Origin: Hermatobates lingyangjiaoensis
Lineage: Eukaryota; Arthropoda; Insecta; Hemiptera; Hermatobatidae
Reading direction: 5' to 3'
NCBI GenBank assembly: GCA_026182355.1
Contig: JAPFBL010000555.1
Span: 196,501 to 260,500 of the forward strand
Length of the DNA: 64,000 nucleotides
In this document: positions 1 to 10,440 of the stretch, one piece after another
How positions within the stretch are numbered: the stretch's first letter is position 1
Layout of the letters: the number at the start of each line of letters is the position of its first letter
The notes under the pieces: generated by a model
Database searches by the model: none
Told to the model about the DNA's origin: nothing
The model's input: the letters and a program-made list of their open reading frames with translations, nothing else
Translations under genes and position numbers: made by a program

Positions 1-348
1 ATGACAAAAATATTTTTGTTATTGACCAGTGTAATGGATTATATAGACTGAACAGTGGTATCAGCGATACATTTCCTCATGAGTTGTGAAGCCACTGTTC
101 TTTGGCACATATAAAACAACCCTAAAAGAAAACAAAAGAAAGTGTTGACCTTTTTAAAGGAATCAAAACTTACCAGTGTGCTATAAATAACACTCTTGAG
201 GAACACAGTCCCTTGTGGCCTGTATTTATCATACCCCTGAAGTAAAAAATATTTTCATATTAATGTATTGAATTATATAAGAGTTGTATCAAGATATGTC
301 CGTTTTAAATGGGATATTAAAAATATTGAAATAACTGAAATGTCATAA

Positions 349-402
349 AGAAAGTGGAGCACAGATGGCTCGGTCTTTCGTATTGTTAGTCTGAAAGAAC
401 AG
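349..402 (+). other. Possible penultimate exon end of the upstream gene
   Basis: A strong donor (ACAG|GTGAGT, exon end at 402) follows an open stretch reading WSTDGSVFRIVSLKEQ in the frame ending on a full codon (phase 0). The terminal exon at 2011 also starts in phase 0, so a join would read ...SLKEQ-LIEMYK.... Against it, no pyrimidine-rich acceptor is visible upstream, and TAA at 346-348 closes the frame. No homology recognised. Weak candidate only. Confidence 0.2.
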
Positions 403-784
403 GTGAGTAAACATTTACTTCTCTCTTTGTTGATTATAGTCTGCAATCCATTCCCTTGGCAGTTTAAAACACGTCAAGCTCTTTTAAAGTTCTTTAACTT
501 TCTTATCATCATTTCTATACGTCTATATGAACCAACCAACGCTTAAACCACAGTAAAAAATTATGATTTGGGACTAAGATCTTTTCATTTAGTAGTTGGT
601 CATTCCCAATAATGTAACCATGGTTGAATTACAGAACCAAATAACAGACTTGTTGTTGTTGTATGTTTGTTTTCCAACGCCCAGACTTATAAAGGCTTTC
701 TCCTTTTAGTGCTTTTCTAGAGGCGGACATTGTGGCTCATTTATTATCTGCCACCCATTTTTAGTAATGAGCGAGCCATATAAC
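403..784. other. AT-rich intronic or intergenic sequence
   Basis: No gene, RNA or clear repeat recognised. A short segment near 734-760 (GGCTCATTTATTATCTGCCACC) resembles 63260-63283 (GGCTCATTTGTTATTTGGCACC), so a weak dispersed repeat may lie here. Confidence 0.3.
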
Positions 785-1033
785 CTGTTGATTCTACATT
801 GGGAGTCCTAAATTTTTACCAGACTCAAGTGTATTTAGAATAGGGATTTTTAACGAGTAACTGACATCGTGCAGGCTCGGAACTGACGGTTTAATTAACG
901 TCCTCTCCGAGCGACGACGTGCTCAGATTTATACACTTCCTACGTGAATAAATTGATGACCAGGTGCGTATATTGAACCTTGGACCTACCAGTTCAGAGG
1001 CGAGTATGATAGCCACCGAGCTAACCTTGCCCC
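785..1033 (-). repeat. tRNA-derived SINE copy (minus strand)
   Basis: Read on the minus strand it follows the full copy at 17290-17610: degenerate tRNA-like head, then GAGCACGTCGTC, GGACGTTAA, a GAGCCTGCACGATGTCAG-like block and the CTCCCAATGTAGAATC block. The B box is eroded and the CCTAA tail is missing. About 20% diverged by eye, so an old copy. Confidence 0.8.
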
Positions 1034-1164
1034 TAAAATAACAAAGTGAAACACATTAAACTGTATGCCGATGTTTTTAACCATTCGAAATTTTGAGTGA
1101 ACTATACATACATATATATATATATATATAAACTCAAAAATTGTTATTGACCTCTTCTATTCTA

Positions 1165-1381
1165 TTCACTGTTTCGTTATTGAGGGCTAGGTCAAATAAA
1201 AGAAAATAAACTCCTTTCTAGGCCGACGTTTCGATGTATTTGTACATCATCTTCAGGGCTAAAATTAGAGTAAGACTATAATTTTAGCCCTGAAGATGAT
1301 GTACAAATACATCGAAACGTCGGCCTAGAAAGGAGTTTATTTTCTTTTATTTGACCTAGCCCTCAATAACGAAACAGTGAA
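1165..1381. repeat. Inverted-repeat element with paired hammerhead-like cores
   Basis: Two arms of about 100 bp, nearly perfect reverse complements (1165-1267 and 1279-1381), surround a 11-12 base centre and are flanked on both sides by (TA)n. The right arm carries CTGAAGA (1290-1296), one T, a 6-bp hairpin GATGTA/TACATC with loop CAAA, GAA (1314-1316), the palindrome ACGT and C1321. The left arm has the mirror copy (1225-1256). Flanks TAGCC and GGCCTA can pair as stem I with one bulge. This is the cleanest three-helix copy in the window. Confidence 0.85.
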
Positions 1382-1394
1382 TATATATATATGA

Positions 1395-1870
1395 ATTAAA
1401 AATCATACTTATTTTAAACTGCTGTATTAGTTCTAGACTTCTATGCTATTATATTCTAGATGTATACGTATACAGTCATCATCAAAGAAAACCAAAGATT
1501 TTTCAAAACAAAAACATGTAATACAAATTATAAAAAAAAAAAAAAGTTGAATTAACTGGCTACTCAAACAAATATAATAAACTTTCAACGACTTTTAAAA
1601 AAAAATAGTTTTGAAAAATTTAAAATATTTAATATTTAATTTTCAAATATTACAGTTGAAAAATCCGTTTAAAATAGTAATTGCGCATATAAAACATAAA
1701 AACAATTACGACCTTAAAACTCATTTCGGTATAAAATGTCAGATTTTTTTGTTAGCTTTTTGAGATTTTCCTTTTTTTTTGAGATTAGCTTCCTGTTTTC
1801 TGTTTTTCCACCTGCAAAATGCCGCCTCCGGAGCAGATATCCCCCCCCCTAGCATACACCGACCCGGTGA
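1395..1870. mobile_element. hAT-type miniature element fragment
   Basis: Shares long blocks with 11330-11760, 10463-10863 (reversed) and 32345-33001 (reversed): a Cn/Gn-rich end, ATCCGTTTAAAAT, AAAAACAATTACGACCTTAA and a GTCATCATC-like block. The other copies have CAGTG ends and 8-bp target duplications. I did not find both ends here, so it is probably truncated. Confidence 0.55.
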
Positions 1871-2010
1871 GGATGCCCCCTCCCTTGCTGTGCAACTGTT
1901 TAACCAGAAGTTCTCCTTTGTTTCTTTAAATGTATCTTTGACACCGTGGACTTTCACAATGTCTTGATTTATTTGTTTGACCTTGTTTCTTTTTCTTTTC
2001 CTTTTATCAG

Positions 2011-2079
2011 CTGATCGAGATGTACAAGAACCAAGAAATCGAATACGAGCTGTCCAGCAAGGTTGAGTTCTGTGCCTGA
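2011..2079 (+). CDS. Terminal coding exon of an upstream gene (3' partial)
   Basis: A pyrimidine-rich tract and acceptor (TTTTCCTTTTATCAG, ending at 2010) precede an open frame LIEMYKNQEIEYELSSKVEFCA followed by TGA at 2077-2079. Codons are G/C-rich at third positions (GAG, CTG, TCC, AGC, AAG), unlike the surrounding AT-rich DNA, which is the main reason to call it coding. The first codon begins right at the splice site if the intron is phase 0. The product is charged and helix-prone; I do not recognise the protein. The rest of the gene lies to the left, beyond or near the window edge. The alternative +2 frame (ending GTTGA) is also open but less protein-like. Confidence 0.5.
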   Translation: MIEMYKNQEIEYELSSKVEFCA

Positions 2080-3290
2080 ACGCCGGAGGATTGTCTTCTT
2101 GGCCCATATTCTTTCCCGTCATCGTCCACTTTCTTCGTGTTTTCTTTTTTTTTTATTCTAGTCAATGTGTTCTGGTCTGTAGTCCTAATTTCAATTGTTA
2201 TTAGACACTGTTTTTTTCATTCTCTTTTATTAATGTTTGCCATTGTCAACATTGTTTAACCTTTTATTTTTTTTTTTTAGATATAAATATTTATTTTACA
2301 TGTTATAAATGATGTCTATAACAGTATATAATTGTTGGGGGAGGGTTCATTTATAATAACTAATTCTGAACCCTGCCATTTAGTTGAATATAAAGTTACA
2401 GAAAAAAAATAATGACCAAAAAAGTTATAATTCCATGTTAAAAAAAAATGTGTTGAGTGATTTTTAGAATATAAAATGAAAAAGAAAAAGACTTAAAAGA
2501 ATGAGTTGTATTTTGTGTGATATTTAATGTTTTGGGCCAATCCTCCCAGTGGAGGAAGATTTTTTTTCGGTACACCAACTGTTTGTTAAGAGGAGGGAGG
2601 AATCAGTATTCAAACGATGCCAAACAAATAATGACTTGCCAAAACTTTCATAGCTTTTAAAATCAGAAGCAGAGTTGTGATTCTTTATCTCTTTCTGCTT
2701 GAGTATCCTTTTTTTTTTTTTTTTTGTTACACTATTGTATTTTGTTATTTAATATAGATAAATATATTTAAATATCTCAGTAAGAGCAACATAAATTATA
2801 TTAACTGTTGGCATTTTTTTTTTACTTTTAAAAATTTTAAAAGAACAGTATGTTTTTAAGAATAAGAGGTCTTTAAGATTGTTGTAGTATGTTTCAAGAA
2901 AATATTTATATATTCATTTATAACTGACCACATATCTTCTCTTTCAATAGATATTTGAAAAAAAAAAACAAAAAAAAAGATTTTAATCTCAGATTTTTTA
3001 ATAATTAGATCTGAAGGTAATTCTAGATCGTCAACTGTAAAACTGTGCCTACTTTAAAAAAAAAAACATAGTAATTATTATATTGTTTTGGGTTAGCAGT
3101 TTTTAACACTGCCTTCTCTTGAACTTTGTTACATTCCAAGAACATTGTAAAAAATAATAATAATAATTTCTTTTTATTGATGTTTTAGACAATTCAATTC
3201 CAGTTCAAAGGAAAATCTATATTCTGTATTGATTCTTCTAGTGCAATAAAAATTGAATTTATTAATGTTGTTTATACGACGTGATTTCTT
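2080..3290 (+). other. Probable 3'UTR of the upstream gene
   Basis: AT-rich sequence from the TGA at 2077 to AATAAA at 3245-3250, followed by a T/GT-rich stretch (TTGTTTATACGACGTG) suited to cleavage. It holds several poly-T and poly-A runs but no recognisable interspersed repeat, in contrast with the regions on either side. That supports a transcribed UTR. Confidence 0.4.
3245..3250 (+). terminator. Polyadenylation signal AATAAA
   Basis: Canonical hexamer about 1.17 kb after the stop codon at 2079, with a GT/T-rich element 15-45 bases downstream. Proposed 3' end of the upstream transcript; no transcript data. Confidence 0.4.
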
Positions 3291-4734
3291 GTCTTTATCA
3301 TTTACAGGTATTGCCACTTTTTTTTCCTTTTAACATCGAAACATATGTTGTATTTTTATTATATTTCTAATCCGTTTGTGTGGAGCAGATACTTCCTTTG
3401 CATAGATTAATAGTTATTAAGCTAAATTCAACTTCTATATTGAGTTCTTAGTTATTACTTTTTATTTGATTAAAACTATTCCTTAGTACAGCTCCTTTCG
3501 CAGCCTTGCTTGGTCCATGCACCCCTCCTGCCATTTGTTACAATGTCATTTCCCCCCCCCCCCCTTTCTTTCCAAGATCGTCTTTAACAAAAAGTCCATT
3601 CTAAATTATATACAAATATTACAAAAAATTCTTTAGTAATTTTTTTTTCTTTATTATGTCTCAATTATTAAATGCTAATTAAATACAATTAAAATAGTAT
3701 TTTTTTTTATTTGTAATTAAGAGGTTAGAATCTATAATTGATTTCCTCTCTCTGTAAACTTACTGTGGAAACGCATCACTCCTTGAAACCCATTATTCAT
3801 CACTGGGGGTGAATTTCACCCCAATTGAGAACCCCTGCCTTAGGTAATTCTCTTATTCGTTGAAGTGTCTTGCAATATTTTACCGGGAAGAGCAACCAGA
3901 GATGAAGTAGTTCTCAGGTACTAGTGGAAATTTTTGTATTTTAACTACTCCGTCCATAATCAATATTTGCACCTATAATAATCTTATTTTTTTCTTTTTT
4001 TTTAAATAGGGTAATCATGGTTAGACAATTTGGTCTCTTAATTTTTATTTTTCTCTTTCATCATTTCTGCTTATGATGGTTTAAATAACTTGCAAAATGT
4101 TATTTGTAACTTAACTAATAAAAATTCAAACTGGGCTTCTTGAGTATTTGCTCCAGTTCATGGACCTAATTCTCAAGAAACCCATTTTGAATTTTAAAAA
4201 TCATTGGTTGAGAAGCTATACCAATATTAACTAATTAATTACTAACTTAATTAACTGATTATCTTAGCTATAATTCTTGTTATTAACCGATAATTAATTA
4301 TTAAAATAATTCTTTTTCTATATTTTAACGAATATACGCAAATTCTTTTGAGTCCATTTTTGAAGTTTTTGTTTTTTTATTGTGTTTTTTTTATTGTTGG
4401 GTGTGTATCCAAAAGTTTGTGGAGATGCTGCAAGTTACGCCGTTTTGATGGATCCAATTTATACAAAAAAAAAAAACAATCCCTTATGGTCAAGATGAGC
4501 CTATAGTTTTTGGGTATTTTTGCATCAAAAGAAGCCAACTTTATTGTCTATTAATTGAATTTAGATCTAATTTTTCATCGTGGTTTACTAACTTATAGAG
4601 TACTGGAAAAAGTCAACCTCCCAGCGTTCCCGAGCTTCATCCATGCCATAAATAGGGTTAAATCACCCTAGGACATTACTTATAGTTTCAAAAATGTATA
4701 ATGTATAAGACAACGTCTTACCTAGTTATGTTAC
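3291..4734. other. AT-rich intergenic sequence
   Basis: No gene seen. Poly-C/T near 3553, and a hAT-like right end at about 3795-3832 (GGGGTGAATTTCACCCC then GAGAACCCCTG); no matching left end was found. Otherwise low-complexity A/T. Confidence 0.35.
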
Positions 4735-4910
4735 ATGGGATCTTCCTTTTGCTCCGAAATATCATTCGTACCAAGTGTAACCGTTTCGCGATGTAAATAT
4801 ACTGTTGCGCGAATAGTATCGAGTTGCCCGCCTCCGCGTGGTCCACCTTGGGCGTCGCCATGTGAATATGCGACAGCTAAAGGGCAAATCGTAAAAAGAC
4901 AACCTGACTT
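4735..4910. other. GC-richer segment of unknown nature
   Basis: A CpG-containing block in AT-rich DNA. Both strands have short open frames of about 60 codons that show no family I recognise; the minus strand starts MATPKVDHAEAGNSILF. It could be a remnant of a retrogene or transposon. Confidence 0.3.
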
Positions 4911-5355
4911 GATTTAAAAACGATATGGCCTGAAATATTGGCTTGGTGCATATAAAGGTCAACACAGGTTTACTAACTTAAAAAGTTGTTATTTTGTAAT
5001 AAGCGTTGAACTGATATTCGCAAGAACCGAAAACAAAAATCATAATTTTTTGACAAAAGAATAGGACTTTTAGCTGAAGATTTGATCTGAAGGTTTGCTA
5101 ACACGTTACTGGTCACTCCATTTACCTGATCTTAATGAGGCTAAACATATGAAAAATAGCTCATTCAGGAGAATGAGGTATATAGTATTTTGTGAATTCG
5201 GATCTTAGAAAAGATACACTACAATACATTTATTTTTCGCAAAACTAAATTCCATTCCATTAAATTTTGCCACTGAAAGGTTTATCTAAAATTCTGTGCT
5301 ACAGCAAATATTTGAAGAACTTGGGCCTCTGAGGGGAAACAGTAGGGTATTATAA
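4911..5355. other. AT-rich intergenic sequence
   Basis: No gene, RNA or clear repeat recognised. Confidence 0.3.
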
Positions 5356-6052
5356 ACGCAATACTAATCTTTGAATAATGAAATTGTTTTGTTATATATA
5401 AAATGATTGTTCAATTCTTGTGCAGACTTATAGTGTGGTAAATAATGTGGTAACACATATTAAGGGATCAAGAATTACGTCTCCACACAAAAAAAGAGTT
5501 TAATAAGAAACTAACAACGCGTTTCCAACAGTTATTGATCTTCTTCAGGTTAACATCTACACTGTTGAGAGTCGATTTACGGAAAAGACTTCAGGAACGG
5601 CAAAGCAGATGTTATCCAGAAGAAGAACACCAAGAGTTCGAAACGCGTTGTTAGTTTCATATTGAACTTTTTTTTTGTATGTGTAATCGTAATTCTTGAA
5701 GTTCCTCAAAAAAATTATTGACAAAATATAAAGTGTTTAAAACTAGTTTAAAAGCGAATACCAAACGGTCGTATGGTATGGTATAAATGTGAGTGTTGTA
5801 CTCGTGATTCCATGAGTTGTTTGAACTGGGGGGGACATTACATGGCCTCATAACTGTCGTTCCAATTTGATTAAATAATTGTTGAATGAAGATAATGTTA
5901 TGATTGGTACCATAGAGGTTATTAGAGATAAACTAAGAATAATAATTGGATAACAAGGACTTGAAGGTCGACTGGGGAAGAAAAAGTATACAAGGTAAGG
6001 TGGTACATTCTACTTCTTTAATTGTAGAACAATTTAAATATGTTTGATATAC
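5356..6052 (-). repeat. Penelope-like derived repeat, copy 1 (inverted partner of 17755-18429)
   Basis: This segment is the reverse complement of 17755-18429 over almost its whole length, with small indels. It contains two facing hammerhead-like cores: minus at about 5518-5547 and plus at 5617-5649 (CAGAAGA, A, GAAC/GTTC hairpin, GAA, ACGCGT, T). The stretch 5700-6050 beyond the cores is unique to this family. Confidence 0.75.
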
Positions 6053-6504
6053 AGGGCTGGTGAAAAGTCACCCAACAGTAAATCAAAACCATTTTATTAC
6101 AAGAAGTATTTATTTTTAACAACTGAATGAATTTAATAAAACAAGTAAATTTGAAACATCTTTGAAATTGTTTGAATTGAAATCCTTTTTACTTATGTTA
6201 CTATGAAAAATCCTTAAAATTGTTCAAATTGACATGAATGAGCGATACATTTCCTATTGGAGTCAATACAGAGTGACAGATTTGACGACACAGTTCCTTA
6301 TTAGTACTGTTTGTTAGAACTGAGATATTGTTGCAGCTAGAGTCCTTGTTTCTCCTCTATAAACTTTATCTTTCATCATTCCACCTCTAACCACCTTTGA
6401 CTCAGAGTATTTAATCAATAAAAAATCATATTTGGTATGAATAAAAAAAAAACTGAATTTTATGTTGTTTATGTAAGTTTTTAGCCAACTCGATATACTT
6501 AATG
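6053..6504. other. Sequence between two shared blocks of the inverted duplication
   Basis: Not found at the matching position on the right arm, so either inserted here or lost there. AT-rich; no coding signal. Confidence 0.3.
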
Positions 6505-7012
6505 GTGATTAAATTGAGGGAAAGAAACACGCAAATCTCAACAAGAAAGATTTTATACAATGTCGACGCGTTTCCAACACTTAGTATTCATCCACAGGCG
6601 ATGTAATTTGATGATGAACACTAAATATTTGAAACGATTTTGTAAAATCTTTTGTGTGGAGCCTTTGTTTTTCTTTCCCTCATTCTAATCATCAAAAAAT
6701 AACTTGTAAATCCACATTTATAAGCCGTAACATACTGAATTTCAAATTTTTTAGTGTATATATCATGCATTTTTATAATTATTTATCCTTTAACTTAATC
6801 ATTACTATACACCATGAGAACTGTGTTATGTCTCCGTCTAAAGTTTGTATCCAAAAAAAAAAACTAAAAATTATTTCTTTTATTTAGTCTTCTACAATAT
6901 CGTTTAAAAATTTACACAATTTAGATATCGAATTAACTAATTAGTAAAACTACTTTTGATTTTCGAAAAAAAAAATTAATTTTGGTAAATACCTTTGATA
7001 TAATTGTGATAA
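6505..7012 (+). repeat. Dispersed repeat copy with eroded hammerhead-like pair
   Basis: Matches the reverse complement of 14990-15248 plus 16163-16330. A minus core (GACGCGTTTCCAACAC) at about 6563 faces a plus core (GATGATGAACACTAAATATTTGAAACG) at about 6610. The GTGTTATGTCTCCGTCTAA and TTTAGTCTTCTACA blocks are shared with the right copy. Confidence 0.65.
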
Positions 7013-7570
7013 AAATGTGACAGATTAATGAAAGGAAAGACTGAAGAAAATGGAAATTATTTTGAAAGAAGTAATGAAAAAGAACGAACTGAAACAGGAG
7101 AAATGTCTGATTGAGTAGAGTAAAGGAAGCCTGGAATATAGACTCTTCCATAGCCATATATATTGCATGAATAGTGGTTTTTGTTCAAAGCCGAATCCCT
7201 CCAGTGCCTTTTGTATCTGTGTTGCTAGTCAATATTTACTGCCTTCCACGAGTACATTGTCAGCATAACTGCTACTTCAATTCATCGCTTTACACTAGCA
7301 ACGCTTTAAAACTTGAGATATATCATGCATACTGTTAGGATCAATTCTTTTATACAGGGTATTATTATTCAACTTTCTTCAATAGGAAAACTATTACAAA
7401 ACAAGTTCAAATACGACGAAAACTATCAAAACAGAATAAAGAAAACTCCTTAACCTTTGGAATATCCGTTTTCAATAAAATTCCCCCTGAGAAGGAGATG
7501 TTATGGATGTTAACCCTTTCTCTTTTTTTTTCCAAAAATTAGAATTAGTAATTGTGTTTGTTTACTCTGT
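7013..7570. other. AT-rich intergenic sequence
   Basis: No gene or clear repeat recognised. Confidence 0.3.
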
Positions 7571-7579
7571 GTATGGGTT

Positions 7580-7642
7580 TTTTGTATATATATATATATA
7601 TAAAACAATGTATATATATGTTTATATATATATATATATAAC
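7580..7642. repeat. (TA)n tract
   Basis: Interrupted TA dinucleotide repeat, left flank of the repeat pieces at 7655-7801. Short YIYIY-type open frames across it are artefacts. Confidence 0.85.
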
Positions 7643-7791
7643 ATATTCAATAATATGTCAACCGTTTGATAGAATAGGTGTATTATGTAAACTGGTTTAG
7701 TCAATTTTCGGGATTCAAAATCGAATTATCGGTGCCTAACGAGATTATATATATATATACATATAGTATTAACAATCAATGATCAAACCAC

Positions 7792-8559
7792 AATATGAAA
7801 TTCCGCCCCTAGTGGGGCCATGCAGCTATACCACAGGTTGCATTGGCTTAATTTTCCACGTGGTTCTTTGAACCGGGGGGCTATAAGGCCACTGACCCTA
7901 CCTGCAGCTGAGCAGGTTCAGTAGGACCATTGGTCTGGAGTTTGATCCGAAACTCTTAAAATAAGTCGGTGGTACGGGCGGCGGGGGCCCATGGAGGGGT
8001 TCTCTTTCCATGCCGCCAATCTGAGGATGGACTCGTAGTGGCTGTTGGTTCTCACGGATAGACCCTTGTGGTCGCTGTGTGAGAAGCAGTAACTTCTTGG
8101 GAGGATGCCTGCTTATCATACCGGGGAGCTAGAGCCCCAAACCTTGACCAGTAGGAACGCACCACGATCTCAGCTAAATGGGCTGGAATACTGGTAGTTG
8201 TTTTAATAGACGCTTTGGCTTTTGATGGGCTACTCAGAGTGGGGAAGAATGAATACTTATCTCGTGCCCTTGTATATTCGAAAGAGAGACCTATGGATCT
8301 ACTCTGTCTGGAACTTACACCGTCCAGGTCGCTTTTAGCCAACGAGAGACTTTTAATCTCTCCATTCTCAGTCTTACTATGATACCAGGACGCCCCATAA
8401 TGAGGCCCTGATAGGCCAAATTAACTATCATTGCAACCCCTGATCCCGGGGTAACGGGAATTCCCCCCTCGGAGGGGGACGACCCAACTCCTAAGAGTCG
8501 TATGGTAGTCCATAAACTATCAGAATAGGTAGTGCTGTTCATTAATAATAATATGAAAT
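7792..8559 (+). mobile_element. LINE-like insertion with 10-bp target-site duplication
   Basis: The 10-base sequence AATATGAAAT stands at 7792-7801 and again at 8550-8559. Between them is a 748-bp GC-rich block that is absent from other copies of the surrounding ATGATCAAACCACAATA repeat, so this is a clear insertion. The right end is a TAA-type tail (CATTAATAATA), suggesting + orientation and target-primed insertion of a 5'-truncated or non-autonomous non-LTR element. No reverse transcriptase sequence is present. Minus-strand open frames of 75 and 96 codons occur but I do not recognise a product. Confidence 0.7.
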
Positions 8560-8645
8560 AGGGAAAAAAAGACTAAGCGGTCATCGTCGGAGTCAAAAAC
8601 CCAACTGATATTAGTCTTTTTTTTTCATTTCTTATTGTACAAACG
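8560..8645. repeat. Right part of ATGATCAAACC-family repeat
   Basis: Continues the element begun at about 7776 and split by the insertion above. It has an eroded minus hammerhead-like core (AAGCGGTCATCGTCGGAGTC) and the mirror block TTAGTCTTTTTTTTTCATTTC. Confidence 0.7.
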
Positions 8646-9240
8646 TTTCAAGGTAAAACTATGGGTACACAGTAAATAGAAAAAGATTAGTCTGTTTTTC
8701 TATTTCTGTATACCTGTAGTTTCCTTTTAAACATATATATATACGTTTGAGTATGTGTATTATTGAATAATTAATAGCTAGAATATAATTATGAATAAAT
8801 CATGATTGTGAAGTTTAAAAACAAGTCTTATATCTTTCTCTTCTTTATAAATAACTTAATGAAATATTCAGTGTTTACTTGCATATTTTAAATCTATTTG
8901 CATATAGTGAAGTAATATCCCTGACTGGGGGACTTGAGGTGATTAAGCATAGATTAGTAGGTATTGCAACATTTGTTCTCATTTTGTTTTCAATGCTATC
9001 ATAACAGAGTTTAACGCTCTGCAGGAAATGAAATGTTGCCTTTATTATGGACTTAAACAAGGTTGGTAGGAAAGTTATAGCAACAGAAGTAATCAAAGTA
9101 CTGCGTAGGTTGTAGTGGCGCAAGAGAACACACATTTCGGTGAAAATTTGGAAGTAAATGTTCATTTTGTTGTAACTCAGTACTATTGTTCTTCTTGTTT
9201 TTGAGTCTAACAAATAGCAATGATTGCTTAGAATTTGTTA
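8646..9240. other. AT-rich intergenic sequence
   Basis: Nothing recognisable. A minus-strand open frame of 112 codons (8875-9213) lacks codon bias and homology I can name. Confidence 0.3.
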
Positions 9241-9243
9241 TAC

Positions 9244-9482
9244 TTAACCTGGTTGATTGAAGTCTTCAGGATTGCTGGCATCCCTGTCTGAATTTAATGT
9301 TCCTAAAATTGAAGGAGTCTTGATCTGCTTGTTAAAAGGATCAATCAATTTTAGGAACATTAAATTCAGATAGGGATGCCAGCAGTCCTGAAGACTTCAA
9401 TCAACCAGGTTAACTTGTTATTATATGTTTTTGTTTAGTTCCTTTAGCTCTCTGATGATGTTGTAACCAAAGGCCTTAGAAC
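9244..9482 (+). repeat. Inverted repeat followed by hammerhead-like core
   Basis: Arms 9244-9312 and 9345-9413 are near-perfect reverse complements. The right arm runs on into CTGATGA (9452-9458) and the palindrome AGGCCT; the GAA is mutated to CAA. The same right arm recurs at 45534-45690, where GAAAGGCCTT is intact. Confidence 0.75.
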
Positions 9483-9535
9483 ATTGTAACTAATATATAT
9501 TTGTTGATTGTGCTGTTTAATTTATATATATATAT

Positions 9536-9937
9536 ATGATCAGATGCCAAACCTGTCTTATCATAAACCCTAATCCCTTTTTTACTTCCCCCCATAGCAA
9601 TATTAACTACCCTTGTCCTCCCCACACCTCATGCACCTCGGTTAATTGCGTTTACCGTTTGGACTGCACCCAGTGTGATGCATTCTACGTTGGTATGGCC
9701 TCTACGCAGCTCAACTTACGTATGAATGGTCACAGGGCTTCCGTTGGTCAACGCAAAAACCTTCCTATTGCTATCCACTCTAATTCCCATGGACTGGATT
9801 TTAATCACTGCTTCCGGGTCCAAGTCCTTAATCATATCCCTGTTCAGTCTTCTCGGGTTACTTTAAGAGCTTCAGAGGAGGCAATTATCTGTCTTCTCAA
9901 AGCTCGCTCTCCTCCTGGCCTTAACTTGTACCGTTAA
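9536..9937 (+). CDS. GIY-YIG-like C-terminal part of a Penelope-like retroelement
   Basis: An open frame of 133 codons. The centre reads NCVYRLDCTQCDAFYVGMAS...LRMNGHRAS. CVYxLxCxxCxxxYVG followed by a conserved R and H is the signature of the GIY-YIG endonuclease at the C-terminus of Penelope-like elements, which nicks the target for reverse transcription. The N-terminal reverse transcriptase is absent: upstream is (TA)n and a different repeat, so this is a 5'-truncated copy. The start codon shown is simply the first ATG; the real frame would continue from the lost RT. Stop TAA at 9935-9937. About 290 bp downstream lies a hammerhead-like core. Confidence 0.7.
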   Translation: MIRCQTCLIINPNPFFTSPHSNINYPCPPHTSCTSVNCVYRLDCTQCDAFYVGMASTQLNLRMNGHRASVGQRKNLPIAIHSNSHGLDFNHCFRVQVLNHIPVQSSRVTLRASEEAIICLLKARSPPGLNLYR

Positions 9938-10310
9938 TTTAAGTATTTATTTATTTTTTTTTTTTTTTAAGAATTTATTTATTTATTATTTTTTAATTTT
10001 AATTTTTATTTTTTTATCTATTTTTATTTTTTAATTTTTTAATTGTTTATTGCTTCATTTACTAGTCTTCTCCTTCTGTTATTTTTATTTGCTTTTATTT
10101 GTTCTTTTTAGTTATTATTCTCTCTGTAGTTAGTAGCTTACCTGGGGCGGCAGGCAGAGTGCGCGCGTGTTCGTTGCATTTGGCCTACCACTCAGTTAGC
10201 TTCAGCTACTCAAAGGGACTACTTCTACCCGATGACGACGACTGTCGAAATATCGTTGTGAGTCTTTTGTGAGTGTCTTTTATTTGTGTTTTCTCTTTCC
10301 TGTGTGAACT
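9938..10310 (+). mobile_element. 3' terminal region of the Penelope-like element with hammerhead-like core
   Basis: A T-rich stretch, then a GC-richer block, then CCGATGA (10229-10235), one C, GAC/GTC hairpin with loop GACT (10237-10246), GAA (10247-10249), ATAT and C10254, ending in GTTGTGAGTCTTTTGTG and (TA)n. The same tail occurs at 20166-20191. The link between a Penelope-type ORF and the core is physical here. Confidence 0.6.
10229..10254 (+). ncRNA. Hammerhead-ribozyme-like motif downstream of the GIY-YIG ORF
   Basis: Core CCGATGA (consensus CTGANGA with U4 changed to C), hairpin GAC-GACT-GTC, GAA, ATAT palindrome as stem III, C at the would-be cleavage site. One extra base between the core and the hairpin departs from the textbook fold. 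Activity unknown. Confidence 0.45.
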
Positions 10311-10364
10311 ATATATATATATATATATTGATAAAAGTATCGACTGTGGAATAGAAACAAAACT

Positions 10365-10440
10365 AAAGTTTATCAGAACTCGGTCAGTTCTTCTGGTTCA
10401 AAGTAAACTCTCATTGCCAACGTTTCGGTTTTTATTTAAA
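10365..10440 (-). repeat. Fragment of the GAAACGTCGGC repeat family
   Basis: ACTCTCATTGCCAACGTTTC followed by a TTATTT block matches 45980-46010 and 50622-50665. Half copy next to (TA)n. Confidence 0.65.

Noticed and set aside
4762..4965. Small gene on the minus strand
   Set aside because: Only about 60 codons, no splice or homology support.
8052..8542. Minus-strand protein gene
   Set aside because: The block is a mobile insertion with a target duplication and probable + orientation; the frames show no recognised domain.
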